Shown here piece by piece: positions 11,265-23,973 of a DNA stretch of 64,000 bases. Source of the stretch: Adiantum capillus-veneris. Taxonomy: Eukaryota > Streptophyta > Polypodiopsida > Polypodiales > Pteridaceae. The notes beneath the pieces are model-generated. The model saw only the letters and a list, made by a program, of their open reading frames with translations. It was not told the origin of the DNA and ran no database searches. Position 1 is the first letter of the stretch; each line of letters begins with the position of its first letter. A program made the translations under genes and the position numbers. The DNA lies in the NCBI GenBank assembly GCA_014529385.2, contig CM043965.1:11520412-11584411 (forward strand). Direction: 5' to 3'.

Positions 11265-12651
11265 GTTCTAGCCATTCATAGACCATTAGACAGAGAGCTA
11301 GAAAATTACAAGCTTTATTGTTTGGAGAGAGTTCTCTTATCCCTCCTAGTTGCACTAGACCATTGACTTGAGCATATTGACTATGGTGCACTAGCTGCAT
11401 GCATTTATACTAGAGGCACTTTGTTCCTACGGGATTTTTTCCTCTAGGTATCCAGGTTTGAGACCCTAGTTTAGGATTTCTTTCATTTTGTAATAAAAGC
11501 TTCACCACTATGCTGAGACACCTTTCTAGGTGGTAGTGTCTTGCCTTATGATTTTGCAGCATAGATGGAATTCATCTTCCAGTTTGCATGGTTCCATTGA
11601 GCTTCAAAGTTATATGCCAATTTCCACAGCTACTACTGAGGAGCTGCATCATATTTCTCCAGGTGTGTCACTTTCTATACTATATGTTTTTGTACACCTA
11701 TATGTGCTTATTGTGGCTTTTCATGGTTTGATTGAGTCCATTTTACTATGTCTTGGTATCTACCAATAGAGATAAATAAGTTTTTACATGCTTTAGTTAA
11801 TTAACATAGAGTTTAGTCTTATTTATAAGCCTTGAGGTTAGGAGGCTGTGACTTTAGGTAAACTTGTTTGCTTGACCTACTAGTCCTAGGTGATAGAATT
11901 ATTTAAATTTTTGAGAACTTAGGAGGGTTTTAGGCATAGAGAGTCTTGCTCACTTCACAACAAAGAGCACTAGTAAGAATACAAAGGATATGGAAGCACG
12001 CAAGTGCCACAAGTGTAAAATCTTAAGCTGGAGGAGAAATCCCAACTAGATTTTGGTACTTCACTCACGTATATCCTATGCTATTAGAGTCCTAGAGATT
12101 CCCACTGGGGCAATTTCCTTAAGAATCAAAAAACCTCTGGCATACAAAATAAGCACTCACAAAAAATGATCTTGAAAACAATGTGAAAAAAAAATGAAGA
12201 AGAAAAGAGTAAGAAAAATGAAAAAGAAAAGACTTCCATTGAGCTTAAAGTAAAAAATTCAAGCTTTTGTTTGGAGTTGTACAGTTAGTACGCTTATCTC
12301 TGCTCATAAACACAAATAGGGAATCTTGCCTTTAGATAATTTTTCTAACTTAGCTAGTACTAGAGTGATTGTTTTAACCCTTCATCATAGCTAACTAATT
12401 GATAGACTCATCCATAAGCCCAAAATTCTTGTTTACTTATTTTTAGCAGATGCAGTTTATTTGTCTTTTATTGGCAGTTTAACGATTCATAATCCTTTGC
12501 ACTTAGTCATTCCATGATGTGCTTTACTTTGCCTTATGACTTATTTGCCACATTCTTATGCTTGATACTTCATTGCCTTTTGTCTTTTGCAGGAACATTC
12601 TTCCGGGAGCATGCACCACAACATATCTTTGTTGGGGACGACAAAGCCTAT
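11265..12651. other. Element B 3' non-coding region
   Basis: AT-rich with short open frames that lack motifs. It includes an A/G-rich stretch (12175-12240). It ends at the purine tract before the right LTR. Confidence 0.5.
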
Positions 12652-12662
12652 GAAGGGGGGAA
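12652..12662 (+). promoter_or_regulatory. Element B polypurine tract
   Basis: GAAGGGGGGAA abuts the TG start of the 3' LTR, the usual site for priming of plus-strand DNA. Confidence 0.8.
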
Positions 12663-13445
12663 TGTTGGATGCATCCAACGTAAGCAGCCATTTTCACCTT
12701 CTCATGGACACTATTTTTCCATTTTCTATGTATATGTTCATGGGCTCGCATTGAGTTCCAAGTTGTATCTGTTTATTCATTTCATGTACTTTGGGCGGCC
12801 GGCCATAACTTTTAAAACCCTAGGGATATAAGTGAATGTAGCTCATGTGAAAAGGAGATATATCATTTTGAGAGAAACCTAGAGTAGAGAAGAAGAAGAA
12901 GGAGGCTATGGAGGTGGAAACATGGAGCCGCATGTACTCTCTTCACGGACCGATTCTATGCATGCAATGAAGATGAGTTCTTTTGCCTTTCTCTTGCTTT
13001 TCATTAAGTTGTGTATTAGATGGTGTAGATTAAGAACTAATCTCTCTCTAATTCTTGATTGCCTATTGTATGTTTGATTTTAGTAGTGTGTGCATGATTA
13101 GATTAGTGTGTAGATTAAGGATTTGTGCATGCATTGCTCTAATCATAACTCCATGATCTTGGGTGAGATTATGATTAGGATGTGACCACGAGGATTAGTA
13201 GAGAATGAAACAATTAGCAACCTTGATTAGAATAAGGATTAGTGTGTGTGTATACACTAACCCCCTTAATTGTTCTCTCTTCTTCCTATTGTAAATAATC
13301 TCATGTGATTTTTCCCCTCAGTTCTATCTCATTTCTCTCACACAATCACCCATGTGTGATGTTTCCATGCCCTAGCCAGGTCGCTACCATCCTTGGATTG
13401 ATAATTTTGTTAATTCTTTGGAGCTATGCTACGAGGCAGTTAACA
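12663..13445 (+). repeat. Element B 3' LTR
   Basis: Pairs with 5964-6754. It is directly followed by GATGC and then the chromovirus RNase H reading, which fixes the right edge. Confidence 0.9.
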
Positions 13446-13860
13446 GATGCATTAGCTACAACTTATACTCTAGCTATTGTGGACCCATTGAAGCCACTCG
13501 TTTTAGAAATGGATGCTAGTAATTGTGCTATTGGAGTAGTCCTTTTATAGGAGGGAAGTTGAATTGCATTTGAAATCAAGAAGCTTGATTCAGCACAACA
13601 AAATTACTTTGGTTATGAAAGAGAACTCTATGCAATAGTGTTTTCTTTGAAGACATGATATCATAATTTGTATAGAGCTCAGTTTGTGATTGTGTTTGAC
13701 CATGAAAGCATAAAATAGTTTACAGAGAAAATTGATTTGAAGGGTTGAAAGGCCAGGTGGGTTGAGATTCTTGAGGAGTATGATGCCAAGCTCTAGTATT
13801 GTAAAGGACAATACAATGTGGTAATTGATGCTCTTAGTTGTATGCATGAGATCAACTCTT
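13446..13860 (+). pseudogene. Chromovirus RNase H domain
   Basis: After element B the frame reads ATTYTLAIVDPLKPLVLEMDASNCAIG, the start of the Ty3/gypsy RNase H with the DAS catalytic block. Then come ELYAIVFSLK (with the catalytic Glu), FVIVFDHESIK and the C-terminal YNVVIDALSCM (consensus N-x-V-A-D-A-L-S-R). Several in-frame TAG/TGA codons break it. The domain joins on to the RT at 5963. Confidence 0.85.
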
Positions 13861-14059
13861 TTCTTTTCAAGGAAATTAGAAGTGGGTTTTTGGACTCTTT
13901 CAAAGGAGAATATGAGCATGGAGATGCATACTACAAGCTAGGGAGCCATGTGAAAGTGATGGATCCCTCTCCCTCCAATGCTGGTAGTGTGTGTTTAACC
14001 TCCATACTCATTTCTCTTCTAATGAGTGATGGACTGTAGAGAAGGAAGAAGTTTTCCAT

Positions 14060-14240
14060 CCATAATGGGTACCTTCTCTGTAAGGAGAGAGTTTGTGTAC
14101 CAATGGGCACGAATATTTGGTGCCAAATTCTTTATGTATGTCACAATAGTCCAAGTGCAGGGCACCCAAGCATTAAGAAGACTTATGCTCTCGTAAGACA
14201 ACAACTTTACTAGCCATGTTTACATGGCTATGTCCAAGAC
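14060..14240 (+). pseudogene. Chromovirus integrase, zinc-binding region
   Basis: NGYLLCKERVCVPMG is followed by CHNSPSAGHPSIKKTYALVRQQLY, the H-H half of the HHCC zinc region of Ty3/gypsy integrases, then CLHGYVQDEYVFV. Homology stops near the expected C-x-x-C and resumes only at 23974, so about 9.7 kb of other DNA splits this domain from the catalytic core. Confidence 0.75.
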
Positions 14241-15990
14241 GAGTATGTCTTTGTTAGCAGGTCGCTCCGCTACAAACATCTGTAGCATAGCTATCGGGCA
14301 CTAACATAATGTCAATACTCAGGGAAGTGACTTGGATGGGGCACGTAGACTCTTTGAGGTTTTCAATCTCAAGAAGTAAACCTATAAAGCTAACGCAACA
14401 ACTCAATAAGAAAATTAATCACTCAATGATCAAGAAATCTGCCTATGTCTTTTCTCACCACTCTAGGTCATCATGCCATTTTGGCACTCGAATGGACTCA
14501 CAATGCAACATAACTTTAGGAGGAGGTCTAGGACACCTAGGGACTCTGTTTGCAATCCAACAGGGTACCAAAATCACAATCCATCATGAAAAAGGTCCTC
14601 AAAATTGCAACAAAACTATCCAAAAATGTCCCCCTATGGTCTAAGAACACTTTCCTATGGTCAAAACATCATAAAATAGTGATTTAAGCACTCAAATCTA
14701 CAATTCAGGCTTACAAACGCGTAGTCGTGAACCGCAACAAACCGACAAAGCTTACACTTGAATGAAAGAGCAAAGATAGAGGACCACGATGCAAGTTTTA
14801 GAATTTAGAACTGATTACCCAATCATTAGAAAAGCTGATTACAAGTTGTAGCACCTTCGTAGCTTGAGCGTACACATTTTGAAGAGCTCCTTCTGCTCTA
14901 AAGATAAGTCCCCCTTCCACACTAAAGTTATTGATATTTATACCTAGGGCTTTCTAAATGGCCAGTGGCCTTCTCACATGGACTTTTACAATGGTCATGA
15001 TAGAATTACAACTCAGGGAATTGACCTACTACTTTGGAATCAGGATTTACATAAAGTATCACTACACTAGCTCGACAAAATAATAAGAGTACAAATGTGG
15101 TTTCTGGCATGTGTCGAGTGTCAGATTGAACCTAAACTTGTCACACATGTCCTCATAGTCTCTTGATCCATGTTATGTGGTTTGAATCCTTTTAGACCAC
15201 TCAAAAGTAAATTCCTACGTCTGTTTGGTGATTTTTGATCTTGAATGACTCTTGTCCTATTTTGACCCACTTCTTGAATTCTTTTGGTACCCTTACTTTA
15301 GGATAAGTTTTTTGTATTAGTCTTTGGTACAAGGCTGTATAGTCTCTATCCAAAAATTGAGCAAGAGGACATGGGACCCCATCTCTTGGTTACTTTCAAT
15401 GGGGGAATCCAAGGGGACCCAAGGACAACTATGTAGGCCCCCCTTGGTAGGGGAGTTCAGAGGCAGCACCCCTAAGGCCAAAAATAGATGCATTTTGGGA
15501 TATGACTTTGTACATATTTTAATCAAAATTGGATGATATTCACCATGTGATAAGAAATGTTTCAATACACTCACTTTTGTATGAGGGATGGACACACATT
15601 GAATATGTTGTAAGAAAGAATCTCTTTGCTTCAGTACGATTTCTCCATAAACATACTTTCTTCTTTAACTGCCATGAATCAATTCAAGAACCATTCACAG
15701 AATTGTAAGAGATTATAATATACATTCTTATTGAAGGGAGAGGTGTATGTCTAAAGAGTTCAATGTATTTGGAGCTAGTTGTGGGTCCATAAAACACCAT
15801 TGTATTGTGATATATATCCCTCAACAAAAGAGGAACGAAGAGGAAACGAAGAGGTAGCTTATGGAGAAGGCACAACGTATGGAAAATGCCAAGCGTTGCC
15901 ATATCTTTTTGGTGTGTGCTACATATGTACTATACAAGTGTCCCACTAAAGCATTGCAACCTATGAACTCTGATATCACACTGATTATCA
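14241..15990. other. Inserted repeat-derived DNA, no gene recognised
   Basis: Left part of the DNA that splits the integrase. Open frames are short and without motifs. Some C-rich/G-rich short patches (15360-15480) are partly self-complementary. No LTR pair that bounds the whole insertion could be found by eye. Confidence 0.4.
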
Positions 15991-16229
15991 ATGCAAGAAT
16001 CCAATGGGGAGTCCTTTATGCTGGGATCATTGATATCCAAGGTAAATTGTGCAACAAAAGGGGGCTACATGGGGGCACCAGATGGCTAAATAGGCACCCT
16101 TGTTTGGCCATCTAGTGCCCCCTTGTGGTCCCCTTTTTTTGCAAAATCTTTGAATCCCAATGCTGCTACTACAGTTGAGCTTGGATAACAGTGACCTTAA
16201 ATCAAGCACTCCCCAATGGATTCTTGCAT
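15991..16229. mobile_element. Foldback MITE-like element (239 bp)
   Basis: Terminal inverted repeats ATGCAAGAATCCAATGGGGA / TCCCCAATGGATTCTTGCAT, with the central part again self-complementary around GGGGGCACCAGATGGC and GCCATCTAGTGCCCCC. Taking the end as TGCAAG, TCAA stands on both sides as a possible 4-bp target duplication. No coding potential. Confidence 0.7.
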
Positions 16230-16903
16230 CAATACTTGATGCGACATCAAAGCTCATTTTAGGCTACCTTATCAATAACATGATATCCTCCATCAAAGAA
16301 TTTGACATAGCCTTTAGCCAAATCCCTTTTTTGCATCCTTTCCAAGCCTGGGTAATGTGAGAACAACAAACTTTGGACACCAATGATCTTAGTTCCAGGG
16401 ACTTCCTAGGGGTATCTATTTAGAGTTCGTCAACTTGTAAGAGACTAGAATATAGAGACCAGTTTGTAGATCTCTCTTTCTCTCTTGCTTTCTAAGAAGG
16501 AGTCAAGTACTAGCACAAAGAAATTCTCATTTAATAGCTTAATGTGTAATCAAGCAACACAATTATATTAACATGTTGTTAAGTTTTGATGGCACAAGTG
16601 CATGGTGGGAATATTCCTTAGATCTTATTTAGATATTGGCAGCTACTCTATTTACTTTTTCATGTATAAAATATCCAAAGCAAGAATCAATTTACACTTA
16701 GAATGTTATGAATCTAATTAAGGCTACTGGCAAACTCTAAATATGGTAGAGATAGGGTACTCTTGTGTGTTAAGAAAAACAATAGAGTCCAAACTGCTTC
16801 TTATTAATCTTGATCAAGATATGTTCATGAAGAGGGTAGTGTAGTCATGACCATATCTTGATCAATATATGGTCATTAAGAGTATATTAGGGGTAGTGTA
16901 GAG

Positions 16904-17355
16904 AATGGGGTCCAGGAGGGCCTCTTTATTTGGTAGTTTAAGGAAGTCAAACCTTTAGTATTAAGAAAGTAATCAAAGAACAGCTTTTAATTCAAACAAG
17001 AAAAATGGCTAGTTTATTTGGATTCAAAGTTTCCCCCCAAAATGGAATTTAAAATCTAACGGGTAAAACCATACAATGTAGCATATCTATGGAAAGAACT
17101 CGACATGTAGATTGCAGATCTATCATCTGCACTCAAATTGGAGATCATATGTGGGAGTTATGGAAGGCCGAAAATAATAAAATTGTCCACCTCCTTTTTC
17201 GGGGAAAAAGTGCTTCCTTTTACCACTCTAACACATCTCTTACACACCCACCATTCTTGCACACATGGCATACACCTATTCATCAAAATGTTAATCACCT
17301 CCATAAGCTCATGGAAAATAAAGAGGCCCTCCTACACCCCATCCTCTTCCTAATG
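16904..17355 (+). repeat. 452-bp direct repeat, left copy
   Basis: Matches 19690-20141 at equal length. Its frame starting ATGGCTAGTTT has a shift early on, after which it reads MERTRHVDCRSII and continues through IGDHMWELW and THPPFLHTWHTPI. It may be the start of the coding part of an unknown element duplicated here, or the ends of a 3.2-kb unit. Confidence 0.75.
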
Positions 17356-17589
17356 CATATTTCTTGCATCCATTCCATGACATAGTGTGCTCATGGTAAC
17401 CTATTACATAAAACTATCTTTGGTGGGTGTGACAAAATTAAGGTAGTTTCATTAACCGTAGCGGAATTATATGAACAAAAGAGAGAGATTTTAAGAACAT
17501 TCCTTAGGAACAAAAACAAAGTTCTTGGGTGGAGTCTATATTTAGAAACATAATAACTTGCTACCTTGGCATGAAAAGTAACTTGAGAA

Positions 17590-18110
17590 AGAGAGAGATA
17601 AAAACCAACAACAGTTGAGGGCTGGATTTACTTGGATCTAGCCCCCCTCCAAAAGGGCTTTGTTTAATAACTTCTCCCATTGAGAGAGTCTTGTTTATAA
17701 TACATTGTTTGTGTTCTTCAAAGCCCAATTGATTCCATGAAGATGGAAAGATTCATACACCAAAATTACACTCGGTAGGGCCTCAATCCCAAGACCTCAA
17801 ACACCTTTATAGGTGGAGAGAGTTAGCGGGGAGCAAAAGAGGAGAAGAAGAAGAAGTATTCTTAAAAAGAAGAAGTATTCTTCTCACATTAGCTCACTCA
17901 TAACACATAGCATAGTAATGGAGATGGTGAAAGAGGTGAGCGTGCTTGTAAGCTTGGCACTTGCTTGGATTTGCATTCCATCCTCAAGTGTTGCTGGTGT
18001 AGGCTTCTCCCTTCCTTGCCCCATGAGAAGGAGAGATTCATTGTTTGTAAAATGAGCTTTAAGTGCAAGATAACCCCCCCCCCCCCCCCCCAAATCAACC
18101 CCCTCTCCCA
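17590..18110 (-). repeat. Chromovirus-type LTR fragment, inverted
   Basis: Its reverse complement aligns with the 3' LTR of the chromovirus at about 26240-26760. Shared blocks include CCCAAGACCTCAAACACCTT, GGTGGAGAGAG, CTTTTGGAGGGGGG and the AATAGTAATGGAGATG block. It is a diverged LTR of the same family in opposite orientation, lying between the two 452-bp repeats. A poly(C) run stands at 18074-18091. Confidence 0.7.
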
Positions 18111-18269
18111 AAAGGCATGTTTATAGGCTATGGGTCCTTGCTAGGGGCTAGCCAATGAATGGATTTCTTCATAAAAAGTAAGAGGGTTAGCATTGTGACA
18201 AATGTCTTTCATTATCTCTTTAAGAAGAGGGTTTGATTCTAAATTAAATGGACCTAAATTCTTATTGTC

Positions 18270-18500
18270 TCTCAAGGTAAGATATCCAATCAGATTTAAG
18301 CTAGCTCATGGGATGCTCAATTCTCATTGGTTCCCCTAGTAGGCTATCCAATGGGATCAAGGCTAGCTCATGTGGGGATCAATTCTTATTGGTTCTTTTT
18401 ATGGGATATTCAATGAGATTTAATCTTATTATAATGAAGCTTAATTTTCATTGGTTCTTCAAGTTGTATAGCCAATATGATTCAAGCTTGGTTGAGGGTA
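18270..18500. repeat. Short tandem repeat array, unit about 70 bp
   Basis: Three to four degenerate units hold CTATCCAATGGGATCAAGGCTAGCTCATG and CTCATTGGTTC in the same order. It lies within the inverted LTR-like region. Confidence 0.65.
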
Positions 18501-18567
18501 ACATGACTGGGAGCGAGCCTGATATGCATCTTTTATGCCTTATATAAAAGAAGTGACTTCTCTAGTG

Positions 18568-18570
<3 letters not shown>

Positions 18571-18602
<32 letters not shown>
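18571..18602. repeat. (GT)16 microsatellite
   Basis: Sixteen uninterrupted GT units. Confidence 0.95.
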
Positions 18603-18603
<1 letters not shown>

Positions 18604-19689
18604 GTGTCTCTTATCTCCCTACATCTAGGGCTTGCCCCTTACAAGTGGGAGTTCCACTTGCCCATTTGGGGTCTCATGATAACCTTAGAAAACATTCTAG
18701 ATATTCTAAAATACCTAGAGCTGACATTAGACTTTTCCATTAAACCCAAGCCGAATGGACTTTAGTACCATCTTTTTGGAGGCTTAATGAAGCTTACACT
18801 AAGGTAATTTCAAGCTTCATTGGGTTCACACTATTCTTTGATGGACTATCTCTCCTCTTGATCCTGTATTGAGATAAGAAAAACAACACAAATTAATACT
18901 ATTAAGCACTAATGAACTTAGTGGAGATGTTATAGTATTTAGTAAACTATCAAAAACAGTGTTGATGATTATAATATTTCTAAGTTGACTACCAAGGATC
19001 TACTATTGAAAGTGGAATCAAGAAGAATTTTGTACTTGAAAAGAGAAACACCTACAGTGCACATACCTTATTACAAACCAAATAAAGTGTCAAACATAGA
19101 ATTGATGTTTGTAATAAGGACAGTTTCGGATTAGAAATAAGAAGTCCATTATAGTGTTACAAATTTTACATAACATCATCGTCATCATGATGTAGAATCT
19201 TCAATCGAAGAAGCTAGGGTTCATTAGAGATAACAAGGCATTCTTGAGATGCATGTGGTACTTGATAGCAAGGTAAGGGTAGTTACATATGATATGCTTG
19301 ACAAGTTTTGCTCATCCCCCACCTTGAACATCAAAGCACCTTCAAAGAACTCTCGTGGAATCCACTCACTATCTACACCTTTACTATTGTGGCATGGAAA
19401 TCCAATGAGCTCATTCTTTGTCTATCTTTGAAGACCAAGGATTGCCTTGTAGGAGGAGAAGGAGGAGCTTGTTGAGAAGCGGATGAGGCTACTTAGTATT
19501 GCAGTGGAGGTGGGAAAAGATGAATAACCTTGCTTGTTATGGCAATGGAGGTGGGAGAGAGAGTCAAAAGAGAACCTTTGTTGGTGCTCCAATGGAGGTG
19601 AGAGGGAGCTAGTAGAGCAAGAATGCGGGAGTAAGGATTGAATGTGAGTGCAGGAGTAATAATGAACTTGGAAAAGACATGAAGAAGAG

Positions 19690-20141
19690 ATGGGGTCTAG
19701 GAGGGCCTCTTTATTTGTTGGAAGTTTAAAGAAGTCAAACCTTTAGTATTAGGAAAGTAATCAAAGGACAGCTTTTGAATTTAAACAAAGAAAATGGCTA
19801 GTTTAGTTGAATCAGATTTCCCCCCAAAATGGAATTTAAATATAGAAGGTAAAACCATATCATGTAGTATATCTATGGAAAGAGCTCGATGGGTAGATTG
19901 CAAATCTATGATCTTCGCTCAAATCGGAGATCATATGTGGGAGTTATTGAAAGGCAAAAATCATAAAATTTTCCATCTCTTTTTTGGGGGAAGAAGTGCA
20001 TCCTTTGGCCACTCTTACGCATCTCTTACACACCCACCATTCTTGCAGACATGGCATACACCTATTCGTCAAAATTTTAATAACCTCCATAAGCTCTTGG
20101 AGAATAAAGAGACCCTCCTAGATCCCATCCTCTTCCTAATG
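19690..20141 (+). repeat. 452-bp direct repeat, right copy
   Basis: Pair of 16904-17355. This copy has the better open frame, an ATG at 19794 to a stop at 20148 (118 residues), reading MASLVESDFPPKWNLNIEG, then IGDHMWELL and THPPFLQTWHTPI. The protein family is not recognised; conservation of the frame between two copies suggests it was once coding. Confidence 0.75.
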
Positions 20142-20150
20142 AGTTTCTAG
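19794..20150 (+). pseudogene. Unknown element protein, N-terminal piece
   Basis: A 118-residue open frame within the right 452-bp repeat. The left copy codes for a closely similar protein after a frameshift. No domain was recognised. Coding-like sequence in the same direction appears again at 20556-20775, so the two may be remains of one longer protein separated by a frame-broken stretch. Confidence 0.4.
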
Positions 20151-20555
20151 AGAGAGAACATCAATTTTTAGCTATGGGATAGGTTAGTGGGAGCTTTTGA
20201 GGGAAAAGAGTGATGTTGTAGAAAAAGAAACTGAAAATGTTGTTTGGCTTTTTGGTACGTATTTTAGACTTTAGAGGTCAAAAAATACACTTTTAACGAT
20301 AAATGGGAGGGCTTTTAAGACACAAATTATGAGTTTTGAAATTTTCCAAATGTGAATTTCTAGGGGGTTTTTTCAAAACTGGGTCAAAAAAAATGGAAAG
20401 GAGGTTAGATGTGGTCCCTCCCACCACGTTCTCACTATGTAAGAGGTCATCAATTCATATAAGGCTATTTTGTCCCCCTTCTTTTTGGAGGGTGTCCACC
20501 ACCCTCTTCCTATTCGTTGAACTCTAAATAACCTTAATCCCAAAGGGCCCCTAGA

Positions 20556-20775
20556 GGATTCATATTTTTCCTAATGCAATCCTTCAAAGTTTAGAAGAGT
20601 TCCCCCAAGCTAAAGAAGACCTTGAAACTCCATTGCCCAACCTCAACATGCTAGTGATAGATGATGATAAAGGAACATGTTGTTTGAAAATACCATAGCA
20701 AGAGGAAGAAGGTCCTTTAGACAAGGCCAAAAGGCTAGAATACTTTGTAACGTCTTTTGATGATCAAATAACATA
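20556..20775 (+). pseudogene. Unknown coding remnant downstream of the 452-bp repeat
   Basis: One frame reads FPNAILQSLEEFPQAKEDL, then LNMLVIDDDKGTCCLKIP, a TAG, and QEEEGPLDKAKRLEYFVTSF. The sequence is protein-like but too short for the track of longer frames, and unrecognised. The single TAG stands where CAG would keep the frame open. Confidence 0.35.
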
Positions 20776-23690
20776 CCATGTATTTTTTTAATGCAACAAA
20801 TTAGATTGACTTTGTTTTGATATCTTGCAAAGTATTGATGTATTGTGATTTTTTGTTGAAAAAATAATTCATTATAAAAATGAAAGGTGAAATTCTATAA
20901 GGCATGCTTGATATAATAAGCTTTATGTTTGGATTTTCCTACCGATGAGAGTTGAGACCCAACTTGCAATGATGTTTTCCAAACCCTTCCCATGCATTCT
21001 TTTTGTAGCCACAAATTCACATGTCGTATTTTCGTAGAGGTTGACCCCCATATTTCCTTCCTTTGTTTTCCATTGGCTACTCTCACTGCATGGCCAATCG
21101 ATCTGACTAACTTTGACTTGTTACTTTTGGTGTGACCTATGCATAAGTTTTCAATACCTTTGTTGATGTAATTGCATGAAGCTATTCACTTTGTTTGCAT
21201 AACCTTTGTGCTGGGTGTGGCTGAAATATCTAGTACAATCTTGGTGGTGGGTTTTCTCCATTCCATATGTAGACCAGATACCCAAGCTACCATTCTGCCT
21301 TTCGAAGCAAGGCATGTGATTACTTATAATGTGGTACATTGAAAGTAAGCACAAACATTACAAGGAAACACATTTGTAAGTCAATACATTGTAATATCAA
21401 CAAACCAACTACATTACCATGTAGTGAGTGATACTGATTTTCCCACCATTGATGAAAGTCTTGTGGGCAATCTTCAAAGCCTCTTGGAAATTCAATTAGT
21501 TGGAATTGGTCCACGTGTATAGTTATAATGATTGAATATTGCATCAAAATTTTCCATACCTTTGTCTTGTGAGTCCTAGCTGCACCATTGTCTGCATGAT
21601 TCAGTACTACATTGTGAAATTTTTCCACATGTTGTATTCCAATGCCTAGATTTCTTGTGCACTATGCATTTTATGGTTTTTTTTTATTACAAAAATGGAT
21701 ATGAAGAGTCAAGATTTCACACCACCAATGGGGAGAATTTTGGAAACATCTTACGATTATTAGACCTCTTTTCATCTTGCTATATCTTAACATCCCCTCA
21801 ATGTAAACCCATCTCTGAGAAGACTATGTCTAAGGATAAGATTTCCCTTTTCTTTGCAAAGGTAGGTCAAGTGTGTCAAAGTCGGCGATGCAGAAGCATA
21901 GAGACCAAGGGAAGTGAGCATGAGAGAGAGAGAGAGTCTCCTGAACCAATCAACCTTAGATGGTCTTGCAGGTTGTGGTGGCTTGGAAATAGAGTGTGAG
22001 CGTCTACAACAACATGCATCGGCATTGACCGGGGCAAGAAATGTTTTTTGGCATGTATTCAACCACACCAAAAGCTTCCTACTGGCCTAGAATCAACTCT
22101 TCATATGAGTGAGGTATCACATAGAGCAAAGTCACAGCCACCTCCGTCTCCTTTAGGACGTCACCAAAATTCGGTTGTGCCATCTACTCCTCCTCCAAGT
22201 AGACCTTTAGCCATAGTTCGAGGTTGGCCAAGCTATGGTCAGCCTCTCTATCACCCACTAGTTCCCACACTTCCCATAGGGACCCCACCTGCACACTCCC
22301 TAGTAGTACAAACCCCACAGGTTTGTGGCCACCAAGAACATAAATCCCGAATTGTATTGATCACTCCATATTTACTTATTATCTATGTGATGGCACACAT
22401 GAACTTACTGGTTGGTCATATTATGTTTTAATTTTCACGCTATGTTTTTTTTTGTAACTATGCTTAATTTTTTAAGGCAAGTCACTTGATGGTTATTAAG
22501 CTTTTAGTGATTTTTTTTCTTTGTAGTATTTTAAGTGAAAATATTACAAAGGACATGATGTGAATGAGCTTTGAAGTAAAGATGCTTGGGTTTTTTTATA
22601 AATAGCCAAAAAGAACAATAGTTTCATTTGGAATGTTAGCAGCAAGCTAACATGGATACCGTTTTTTGAAGTTCTCTTTGTAAAACACTTATTATTTTGA
22701 TAAATCGGGAATAGTGTAACTCCTGCTTTCTCGCAATCATCCATGTGCAAGTCACGCTAATTAAGTATCTATTTTCTAAAGTTATTCCTTTAGTTTTCTC
22801 TCATTCACATATTTACCATGCCTAGAGAAAATCACGGACAACGTGATTGGCGTGTTCAACCCCCTCCTCGTGTTGACTCCATCAACAATGTGCATGCCAA
22901 TTACATTCTCAATAGTGTATATGCTATGAATGTTGTATTCACAGCACAGAGTAGACACAATTACACAGACGCTCTCCGTGTAGTCAACGAAGCCACAAGC
23001 TTAATATTCAATGCCATGCAAAATCTTGATTTCAATGCACATCCAACCGAAGGGAAAATTGATGAATTTTCTCCACTAGCCAATAATGCAAGTATGATTT
23101 GGGGGGGAACATGGTTTTTCTCTCCCCTCCCCACATGAGTGTGCATTTTGAACGACATGTGGAGGCTTGGGTAGAAGTGTGGATGGTATACATTGATGTG
23201 CAAGGAATAGCCAATGGAGCCAACAATAATAGCAACAACTAGAGATCACCATTCTTAGCTAATGCTAGAGAAATAAGGCCTTGACACCATATTAACATAT
23301 TGTACTATTTTTTTTCTCCATATCTATCTTATTGTAGTTGTTTTTAAAGTTGTGTAATTTAAACCCTTTTAATATCAGTCTATGGGTTTTTTTTGCAGGC
23401 TTTAAATGTTGTTTAAGATTTAATTTCATTATTATGGAGTGTTAATTGTTGAAATTGATTTGTTGCGAATGTTTTTTGTACATGTATCATTGTCCGGTTG
23501 ATGGCATGATGTTTGAATAGAGTGTGTGTGTTGTGCTAAGGGTATATTCTCAATTTTCGTATACAAATGTGCATGTGTACAAGTGCTCACAAGTGTGACA
23601 AAATAAAAGGACACTTGTCACATTGGTGGTTAATCTTGTTAACATATATCACAACGATTTGAGAAGACAAGTCACATGTATGAGCGAGAG
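20776..23690. other. Repeat-derived DNA with unassigned short frames
   Basis: Two frames stand out but match nothing I know. One is a minus-strand frame at 21320-21628 starting MEKFHNVVLNHADNGAARTH, with similar-phase sequence continuing to 20895. The other is a plus-strand frame at 22818-23138 starting MPRENHGQRDWRVQPPPRVD, ending after a frameshift in a G-run near 23100. Both could be parts of an old DNA transposon. No terminal repeats were found. Confidence 0.3.
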
Positions 23691-23695
<5 letters not shown>

Positions 23696-23747
<52 letters not shown>

Positions 23748-23849
23748 ATGAATTATGAATGTTTGATTGAGAGCACATGAGAGAGAGAGAGAGAGAGAGA
23801 GAGTTTTTTAAGCGCACATATAACCATTGAAAAAGCACACACACACACA

Positions 23850-23883
<34 letters not shown>

Positions 23884-23893
23884 TGTGAGTGAA

Positions 23894-23957
<64 letters not shown>

Positions 23958-23966
23958 GGGGGGAGG
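23696..23966. repeat. Compound microsatellite and poly(G) at insertion edge
   Basis: (GA)n at 23696-23743, (GA)n at 23778-23802, (CA)n/(GT)n at 23838-23891, (GA)n at 23894-23914, then an uninterrupted run of 42 G at 23915-23956. The chromovirus integrase resumes within about 20 bp of the end. Confidence 0.95.
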
Positions 23967-23973
23967 AAAAGAG

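Larger units (their letters stand above)
5964..13445 (+). mobile_element. Element B: non-autonomous LTR retrotransposon (LARD-like)
   Basis: It is 7.5 kb with LTRs of 791 and 783 bp, each starting TGTTGGATGC and ending GTTAACA. There is a tRNA-Asp-type primer site after the left LTR, a purine tract before the right LTR, and a 5-bp target duplication. The interior holds one long degenerate open region (9052-11264) but no protease, RT, RNase H or integrase block. It must therefore have moved with enzymes from another element; the primer site points to an Athila/Tat-like helper. It is inserted in sense orientation within the RT/RNase H of the chromovirus. Confidence 0.88.
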
